From Hymenoscyphus infarciens (Eukaryota > Ascomycota > Leotiomycetes > Helotiales > Helotiaceae): a stretch of DNA of 64,000 bases. This document shows, piece after piece, positions 56,630 to 64,000 of this stretch. The stretch covers positions 801,063 to 865,062 of the forward strand of contig LLCB01000001.1 of assembly GCA_001414345.1 (NCBI GenBank), given 5' to 3'. The notes beneath the pieces were generated by a model. It was not told where the DNA came from. It saw nothing but the letters and a program-made list of their open reading frames with translations, and ran no database searches. Positions within the stretch are counted from its first letter, which is position 1; each line of letters starts with the position of its first letter. Both the position numbers and the translations under genes were made by a program.

Positions 56630-56925
56630 AAAAAAAAAAACAAAAACCAAAAACACCAAAAAAAAAAAAAAAAAAAAAAAAAAACAAAAAAAACAAAAAA
56701 AAAACAAAAAAAACCAAAAAAACAACAAAATCCAAAAAAACCAAGAAAACACCAAAAAACACCAAAAAACACCAAAAACAATAAAAAACAACAAAAACTG
56801 AAAGAAAAACAAAAAAATCCAAAAAAAAACAAGAAAACACCAAAAAACACCAAAAAACACCAAAAACAACAAAAACTGAAACAAAAACAAAAAAAACTGA
56901 AAAAGAAACGAAACAAAAAAAGAAG
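56630..56925. repeat. A-rich low-complexity block (CAAAAA/CCAAAAAACA units)
   Basis: Almost only A and C on the plus strand for about 300 bp: a poly-A run of more than 20 and many AACACCAAAAAACACC units. It yields artificial open frames on both strands (Lys/Gln-rich on plus, Phe-rich on minus), which are not genes. Confidence 0.9.
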
Positions 56926-57095
56926 GCTTGGGAGTGGCGTCTTTGGTAAGTTGACAATTGATATCACTGCTTTGGAACAAATTTCTAACTCGTCATAGGT
57001 GGGCGAAGATGGTCAGCAAATGTCAGCAAGACCATATCGCGTGGTCAGCTTGAGACTCCAAGTTTGTTCCTTTTATGATCAAAGGAGCCCCAGAA

Positions 57096-57640
57096 ACATG
57101 AGCTTCATGTTTCGCGATCCTAAGGTGGGGGAGATGACTGGGTTTCACAACCCTAACCTTTTGCCTGCCTTGGGATCGTGAAGCGGTATGAGTTCATGTT
57201 TCGCGATGCTGGAGAGGGAGCGGGCTAGGTCTCACGACCTTACTCTGCTCTCGCCTCGAGCCTACAATCAAGAGCACAATTCTCTCGAATGTAGAACAAG
57301 AAGAACATAGGCAGCACTCAGTTGGGTTTTGGTGTATGAGTTCATGTTTCGCAGAGAGGGGTTGTGTCCTTTCTGCTTGCGCTATGCTAACTAGCAGCGC
57401 GGAGTTGGAATTCACAACATCTCTGGTGTTGTGTTTCCTTCTCCAACATGAACTCAGAGTGTGGTGTATGAGTTCACGGGGAGAGGTGGAGGGTGTGTAT
57501 GAGTTCATGTTTCAGAGGGAGAGGAGGTGGTGGTCTCTTTCTGAACATAGAAATAGGATATATTGTATGAGTTCATGTTTAAGAGGAGGTGATGTCTCTC
57601 TTAACATTCTAGGGTGAGGTGTATAAGTTCATGTTTTAAT
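57096..57640. repeat. Spaced repeat of TGTATGAGTTCATGTTT
   Basis: Copies begin near 57096 (CATGAGCTTCATGTTTCGCG), 57186, 57331, 57465 (cut short: GAGTTCACG), 57497, 57564 and 57619 (TATAAGTTCATGTTTT). Spacing varies from about 32 to 145 bp, and the spacers share GAGAGG-like purine stretches. Confidence 0.8.
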
Positions 57641-58173
57641 CTTTGCCTTGTAAGATAGTCCAAGTGTTGCCCTTAGGAGTGGAATACCAAGTTCTTTGAA
57701 GTTTATTATCCTTCGTCTCCGATCTTAACCTGTGATCTGTACGAAACCCGTTCCAAAGCGAACTTTCTCGTAGTACAAAATACTTCTTACCAGGTTCTAC
57801 GAGCTTCTAGGTTGATTATTGACAATTGATATAGCGGCTATAGCTCTTATCTTTCCAGGTCTTTCTCCCGATAACGAAGCTAGCTAGATCTAGTAGAAAT
57901 AATTATACCTTATTTCCTTTCTTCAATTAATTTCAAACCAAAGCGCTATTCTATTACTCAGAAGTTAGTATCCCACACCAAAGCTCCTCCCACTCTCAAA
58001 CACTACCCACCTCACTATCTAAGTCCTCGTAACCTACTTCGCCCCTCTACTAACCCTAACTCTAGCACTTCGATTTAAGTACTAAGGTAAGAAATCAGTC
58101 ATAGACTCTCGAAGCAAAAAGACAAACAAAAAAAAAAGGAAAGAGAAATACGAGAATAAAAGAAGTATATAAA
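57641..58173. other. Transition into AT-rich DNA
   Basis: No gene. TTGACAATTGATAT occurs at about 57821 and also at about 56951, an exact 14-bp direct repeat. AT content rises toward the LTR element. Confidence 0.4.
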
Positions 58174-59459
58174 TGTGACGGTTTTAGACTAGACCTGTCA
58201 CATGACTCCTCACCGCCTAGCAGAATCCTGTATATTAACATCGTTTAGAGCTATCTTCGCTCTTTACCTTTAGTTTTCGCGTTAATAACTACGAATAGAC
58301 TACTTCTCTACTCTACTCCTGTCTTATTATTATATTAAACTAAAGGTTACCTTTCTTATTCTATAAAGGATTTAAAATATATTAGGCTCTTAACCTCACT
58401 TCTATTCCAGCCTCTCTACCGCCGACTCTACAACTCCCTTTTTTTGAATAGCTTCTAAATACCTATATATACGCTCTAGGACTCCCTTTTTGAATAGCTC
58501 CTAGATAACTACGTATATACTTTATAACTCTACAGCTTCAGTCCTCTTTATAGTACTGAACCCCTTTAAACAGCTTCCTAGACCTCTCGCTAGTAACTCT
58601 TGAATTAACACTAAGCTTAAGACCTCTCTCTAGCGTCTGCGGACCCTCTTCTAGTATCTTCAGATCTCTCTCTCTAGCGTCTACGAACCCTCTCTCTCTT
58701 TTCAAATAGCTAGTATCTAACTATAAACCGATAATAGACCCTGATATTATATACTAGGTATATAACTTTAGCTCTCTTATCGAGAAGAAATATTAATACA
58801 CTCGCTTAATCGACGCTTCGATAAGATAGCTTATCTAGCTCGTTATTAGTTAATCTAAGTCTTCTACTATTAAGAAGTCCTACGCTCCGACAAGAGTAGC
58901 TTTTCAAGTAGACCTTCTTACTTTCAGCTATATTGTTTTTCAACAACTCTTAAAGCCTCCTCCTTCTCCGCCCGATATTACAAAAGCTCTTCAAGCCTAT
59001 ACTTTAGTAATCGACAAAATCGTAGAAGTATATACTAGTCGCTTAGCAGATTATATAGATTAGTATTAGAGAGGAAATATAGAGAGTTTTAAGTAACTTA
59101 GCGTATAGCTAGCACCTTACTACTTATATAGAGCTAGTATCTTACTACTCTTATAGAGCTAGTATCTCACGGCTACTTTAGTAGAAGGAAGAATATAGGC
59201 TAGGACTAGTAGATATATAGATAAATAAGACAACGGACCGTATCTAGTCTATAGGTTTCTATAAAGCTCGAAGGCGAGCTCTACTAAAGAGAGGGAAATA
59301 TAACGGTTTTAGACTAGATCTATCACGTAACTCCTTACCGCCTAGTAGAATCCTATATATTAGTATTATTTAGAGCTATCTTCGCTCTTTATCTTTAGTT
59401 TTCGTATTAATAACCACGAATAGACTACTTCTCTACTCTACTCCTGTCTTATTATTATA
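58174..59459. mobile_element. Second complete non-autonomous LTR element, ATAAA target duplication
   Basis: Direct repeats 58174-58334 and 59299-59459 (161 bp each) start TGTGACGGTTTTAGACTAG and TATAACGGTTTTAGACTAG and end CTTATTATTATA. ATAAA flanks both ends (58169-58173, 59460-59464). A purine tract AAAGAGAGGGAAA sits directly left of the 3' LTR, as a polypurine tract should. LTR differences are G-to-A/C-to-T, so RIP has acted, more on the 3' copy. The 964-bp interior has no gag or pol frame and includes duplicated AGCTCCTAGATA-type units. Confidence 0.85.
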
Positions 59460-59464
59460 ATAAA

Positions 59465-61250
59465 TAAGTTAAACTTTAAGCTCTAAACTCTAAACTTAAA
59501 TTTAAGAGGTAAATCTAAATCTAAGCCTAATTCGGTGATTCTTAGTAGGACTTTGGTATAAGAGATTATTTGTTATTTTGTTACTTTGTAATAGATAGGG
59601 AAATAAGTTATAGGTTTAAATTCGACTAATAAATTTTATTTTTTAGTTAAGTAACTATTAAGAGTACTATAGTAAGCGGGAAGTAAGAGGTGGAGTACGA
59701 GAGCGAAGTATAGAGGTATAGGTCTTGATAAATTATTTATAGATAGTAGGACGGGAAGAGGCGTATAGTTTAGAAGTGTGGTTCGGGACTAAGAGTCGTT
59801 TACTAATTAGTGAATAATAACGATTATATACTAACGTATAGCGATTATAGAAGCTATATCGAGAGTATAGAATAAGTAAAGTAAGGTTAAAATAGAGACT
59901 TAATTCTCTAGAACTATAGAGGAGACTATAAAGCTTTAAATACTATGCTTCTCGCTTAAAAGGTAGAGGTTATCAGATGATCCTTTGTCTAACTTACCTT
60001 TATCTCGTAATATAACGCTTTCGAGGTTTCGAGTTCTTAAGAATACTATTCTCTTAGATTTAAATCTTAATAAGGAAATTTATTAGCCTAGTATATTGAC
60101 TTTAACGTAACTAAACGCTAGTATATAGTCGTCTACTATAAGAGGATAATATGACGAGCCTGATCTAATCGACGGACTTTGAGATTTTTCCGCGGCGTTA
60201 TCATAAGTTAACTATCGTTAGTATAGAATACTTTTTTTCCGCTCGCTATATCAGGAGTTGGGGAATAATTGGTGTTTTTAAGAGGTTATTAGAAGAAGTA
60301 GAGGCCTTTCTATTAGAGAGTTAATAGAGAGGGTGAGAACCTAGTATATAACGGCACGAAATATATACTACAGGAGAAGAGGCATATGGGAGTGCGTTCG
60401 AGACTAAATGACGTATGTAAATACTAGGCTCTAATACAGAAGAAAAGGAAAAACTATCCCTCTTCTACTCTAGGAGTAGGCTGCTATATACAAGAGGTTC
60501 GGACTAAAAGGTCCGAAACCGACCAACGTCATACGTCGCCTACGTAACCTTCCTAAAACAGACAATGTAAGACAACAACTGCCGAAACCTCATATGTGGC
60601 AGGTACTCCCAGCTATCTAGGATGACGGCATGCCGTCACATAGTACTTTGTTACACTTCTAATATTAATAATAAGATAGGACTACGAAAATTTGCAGTGT
60701 ATATATACCACACCGTGCTATTTTAACTTCGTTAGTGAAAGTCAAAGTGGAATATTTAGAGAGTGCTTAGGTGGGTCTAGTGTTCGGCCTAAGTCTTTAA
60801 TAGCACGAGTATTTCTGTTATAGAACCTTGCTCTTATACTCCTCGTAGTTATTCGTCCGCTCGATGTGTAAACTTGCTTTGCCTTGTTTTCGGTCTGAAG
60901 GGTGTGTCTAGGGCTTCCTTTCGAAAGGTTTACTAGCAGGGAATTTTGGACATAGGCCTTTCGACTTCTTTTGAGAAGTGAAGTACTCCGGGCAGCGCAT
61001 TAGATTAGATTTCCTAGCCTCTTGGCGCTACGTGGATATTTTCCTTTAGTCTAGGTAAACTCCTCTTTCTTTACTTATAGGTAGTTGATAAGTAACTTTA
61101 GTTATAAATAACTTATATACGAGATGAAAGATATATAAATACTGCTAGATTAATGTCTACACTTCTTTATAGTATTTTTTTTAATCTGTTATTTGATAAT
61201 GTTTTGATAACGATTTACTTAGTCTATTCTATCTTAACCCCTAGGAGAGG
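59465..61250. other. RIP-like AT-rich block
   Basis: Very rich in TpA and poor in CpA, with no open frame. From 60.4 kb composition is more balanced. GGTTCGGACTAAAAGGTCCGAAACC (about 60498-60522) forms a hairpin. Likely eroded transposons of unknown type. Confidence 0.55.
60623..60638. repeat. Perfect 16-bp palindrome TGACGGCATGCCGTCA
   Basis: The sequence reads the same on both strands. A TG start followed by such a palindrome is a known look for some fungal LTR ends; no matching second end is found nearby. Confidence 0.7.
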
Positions 61251-62728
61251 AAAGAATGGGAAATTTAAAGCGCTGACTTAGTCTCCGAGTGAGCTTGTCG
61301 TAGCATCGAGAAACCTGGTTTTGAAGTTAGACAAGGGGTGGAGTTCTCCAGCCCCCTGGGTTGCAGGTTTGCTGGTATATTTTCTGTGAGGCTCTCAGTT
61401 TAATTGCTCACTGCAGATGACGACGTTTGGCCTAGGGAAGGAGAATTGATAGCATACCGGATAAGAACGTCGCCGCAATAGACATGTGCGCAAGTTTGAT
61501 TCTGGATTTTCCCATGTTTGCGCTGAACGTCTGTAATCCTGGATGCATGTCAGATATTTTTCCAATCTTCAACTCGGGAGAAAATGAAAAGGAATCTTGG
61601 GAGAAGTTGCGGGAGTTACCACTCTGTGCTCCTTCTTCGCTCCTTCCCTCCGTCTTTCTTTGGGAATCAAAATACCCCACCCAAGGTCGAAAAAAAAACA
61701 AAAACCCAAACAATGCCCGTTGGATGAATCTCTCACTAAATTTTATAATGTTAGCAAAGGAACTGAAATAGAAGGAAGGACATACCAAGAACGATACCAT
61801 GAATTTGGACAAGTAAAAATAGGTAAATAATCCCCTGCTTCACACCCCACATCAAGCAGGTATGCAATGCAAGGAAAAACCCAATCACAGGTAAATTGCT
61901 TCATAGCACGTTCCGAAGAACGCACCTCTGTGACTGGAAAAACCTCCTGAGAAGGGGACTTGCACCGCCCTTTAGTCCAAGACAGTACGTGCAAGTTACC
62001 CCCAAAGCCCGTACGATAGGGACCTCAGGTTTGTGGATGATGTGCTCTTGAGTAGGCCAGCCTAAACAGTGTTGCGACAGGTCCCGTTTGCGGTAACACC
62101 TACTCTCCGAGGAAAGTCGCCAGTTGGGCAATATTGGAAGATGTGCGCTCCCACAGTAGCTCGGACGGCGTGCACATGAGGTCCCAAGGGAACCTCAGCG
62201 GTACAGTCGCATTGCGGAACTCCCAATACCGTGGCATTAGCGAGAGGGAGAACCATTCCGAGATGTGGTTGTTGCAGTGGACGCAGCATTGTGCTCGCGG
62301 GCGAAGATCCCAATCCGACGAATCGGTTAGGGGTGTCTAGCATTTTGTGGGTTCGAACCACTGGTGTCGAGATGCGTGCGTCCATGGCAGGCGAAGCAAG
62401 CTTCACGAAGAAGAAAGGAAGAAAAGTTTCAAAAACGAGGGGAGGGCTCTCCTTTTAAGCTCTTAGCGTCAATAAGAGATATGTTTGTGACTCAACCCTA
62501 GACGTAGCGAAAAGTGGTAGTGTGAGAAGATTGTGACGCATTTTGTTGGAGAATGCTTTAGTGTATTGTTTAGTTTATACTTAAAAGTACCTTTTGGCCT
62601 CGATCGTGACGCACTTGCTCATATATCAACTCGTTAGGCGGTCTAGATTTGAATATGTGACACTAGTTCCTTGAAACGTAACATTGGATCTTCTAACCTA
62701 GTTCATATTTGGTATGCGGCTCGTCTTA
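61251..62728. other. Normal-composition DNA without a supported gene
   Basis: Minus-strand frames (61432-61812, 61743-61994, 62062-62406) have moderately protein-like content but no domain, and I could not build a consistent splice model. They may be parts of a degraded gene. Confidence 0.35.
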
Positions 62729-62942
62729 GGGCCTGTTTGGCACGTATATAATTCATAATTTTAGTAGCACACATTTTAATACACATATTTAAAGAAAGTG
62801 TAAGCAAAAGTGCGTAATATAATAAATGCTAGCTAAACGTTAGTACACATCATGATGTGTAGATTTATATTATATATTACCTCTTTATTTTTAGTAGTAT
62901 ATATATTAAAAAAACACTATTATGTGCGAGCCAAACAGGCCC
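62729..62942. mobile_element. 214-bp MITE with GGGCCTGTTTGGC terminal inverted repeats
   Basis: The left end is GGGCCTGTTTGGCACG and the right end CGAGCCAAACAGGCCC, giving 13 perfect inverted bases and a weaker extension to about 24 with C/T-type mismatches. The inside is AT-rich and contains CACATCATGATGTG, a palindrome. No clean target duplication is visible (TTA left, GTA right). Ends resemble PIF/Harbinger-type MITEs. Confidence 0.75.
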
Positions 62943-64000
62943 GTATGTCAGGCAAGTTGTAAGAGATTGCATTCGTTCATCTTGAAGATCGGCGATCCCG
63001 CTTTTTTCAATTACACTATCATCAAAACCATTTTGCTCATTTAAACGTACAATCATAATTAGATATCTCGAAAGGCGGTACGTAGTAGCTCGAATGGCAT
63101 TTCATTTCGAGCGACTTCCGATCACTACAGTTTTACTCACTTAAACCAATCAAGTTCATCTCCTTTGTCGATCGAGTCTATGGTTAGAATGCGAGTGAGC
63201 CACTTGGACCATTTCTCCACATAGCGTAGAGCTTTTCCTTGCAATGGAAAAAAGGTTCACCACAACATCCAAACACATGTTCCCAAGCTCGGTCTCCTTA
63301 GGAGGAGCATATCTCGATTCCGATCGCACTTTTGATCGTGACCTAATTACCCTCCCTTGCAGTCATCACTTTCTAAGAAATGAACACACCGAGTAGTTAC
63401 TCTAAAATAGTTCGCTGGGATACTCGGAGGAGACTTGCAGGGGGATCACGTGCCAACCTCCTTGGACGATCACCTTGAGAAATTTGTTCTTTTTCCAACC
63501 ACTTTCTGACAACGGAGGTTTTGAGAGATGCTATATCCCCACCCTCTTTTTGTTTAATAATCTTTTTTTACAAGTAAGCCCTATCGTACAAGGAAGCACA
63601 TTTTCTCAACCAATTTTTCAGAAAGCGAGACGCGTTGCATCATCAACCCCATTTTCAAGAACACGAATAATCACCTGAAAACCGAGAGTTCGCAGGCTTG
63701 AGAAAGTATCGTCGTCAGTGATGTCCTTGAGTGATCGACATCTTTAAAGCATCTCCTCTGCTAGGGCGTCCTGGATACACCAAAAAGTCGGAATCGACTA
63801 AATCGCAAATCGCAAATCGCAAATCGTAGATTATAAAGTCGAGCTAAAGTAGAACTTAATAATTATATTATCTAAGCCCTTTATTAAGGGGTAGGAGAGC
63901 ATTTTGCTACTTCTTAGTCTCCCTCTCTCGCTGCTCTTTCCTTCTTTAGTATATTATATAAATATAAAAGTATAGAAGAGAGGGAGAGAGGGAGAGAGGG
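62943..64000. other. Gene-poor right edge with short repeats
   Basis: No supported gene. AAATCGC is repeated three times at 63800-63820, followed by AAATCGT. From 63830 the sequence turns AT-rich and the window ends in GAGAGGGAGAGAGGG units. Confidence 0.45.

Noticed and set aside
56523..56998. Long overlapping open frames on both strands, Lys- or Phe-rich
   Set aside because: They come from an A-rich simple repeat; no start, composition or splice evidence for coding.
62335..62370. GTGGGTTCGAACCACTGGTG, like a tRNA T-arm
   Set aside because: No matching acceptor stem, D-arm or anticodon arm at the right distance.
62062..62406. Minus-strand 114-aa frame in GC-richer DNA
   Set aside because: No domain, uncertain start and no splice partner; kept only as a remark.

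Overview
The window looks like nuclear DNA of a filamentous ascomycete (Pezizomycotina; the mix of families would suit a Leotiomycete, but that is only an impression). The reasons: short introns of about 47-90 nt with gtaagt/gtatgt donors, CTGAC/CTAAC-like branch points and tag/cag acceptors; fungal-only families (Cwh43 layout, DUF7580-like, HET, the fungal C2H2 family with a FECPYC motif); and AT-rich repeat blocks whose copies differ almost only by C-to-T and G-to-A changes, the signature of repeat-induced point mutation (RIP). I recognised no rRNA, tRNA or CRISPR array.

Conserved core, 1-6.2 kb and 18.6-26.6 kb. From the left: the 5' end of a secreted M28-type peptidase (minus), an eight-exon CWH43 (minus) facing a three-exon UTP6 (plus) across one 542-bp shared promoter. 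Further right lie a five-exon DHH-family phosphoesterase (minus), a five-exon DUF7580-like gene (minus) and, divergent from it, a three-exon C2H2 zinc-finger gene (plus) followed by two more open stretches in a row. For all of these I rebuilt exon structures whose reading frames close.

Small-gene and transposon region, 6.5-18.5 kb. Here sit several small orphan genes on the minus strand (two with related upstream regions), one frameshifted ORF, and a tandem pair of zinc-ribbon microproteins. The second of that pair lies between two copies of the same LTR. Next come a complete non-autonomous LTR element with GAAGT target duplications, a TA-flanked MITE nested in its 3' LTR, and a 1.45-kb element with perfect 27-bp terminal inverted repeats and CGC target duplications.

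Middle, 27-46 kb. A clean two-exon small gene, a disordered acidic protein, a 3-kb field of hairpin-forming repeats built on a TGCGA-NN-TGCAACAAAA core, a secreted 348-aa orphan, and a tandem array of three intact genes plus one broken copy of an undescribed family here called WPP (hallmark F-x-W-P-P). Then a RING-H2 protein, a broken HET gene and a Cys/His-rich microprotein.

Right, 46-64 kb. Two tandem paralogues of a nuclear-looking family with a possible Myb/SANT-like segment, followed by gene-poor DNA: an A-rich block, a field of TGTATGAGTTCATGTTT repeats, a second complete non-autonomous LTR element (ATAAA target duplications, 161-bp LTRs) in a RIP-eroded block, and a 214-bp MITE. The genes do not form one pathway. 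The picture is of housekeeping islands broken up by fast-evolving, lineage-specific gene families and transposon graveyards. The WPP array, the hairpin field and the sharp RIP boundary inside one LTR are the most novel observations.
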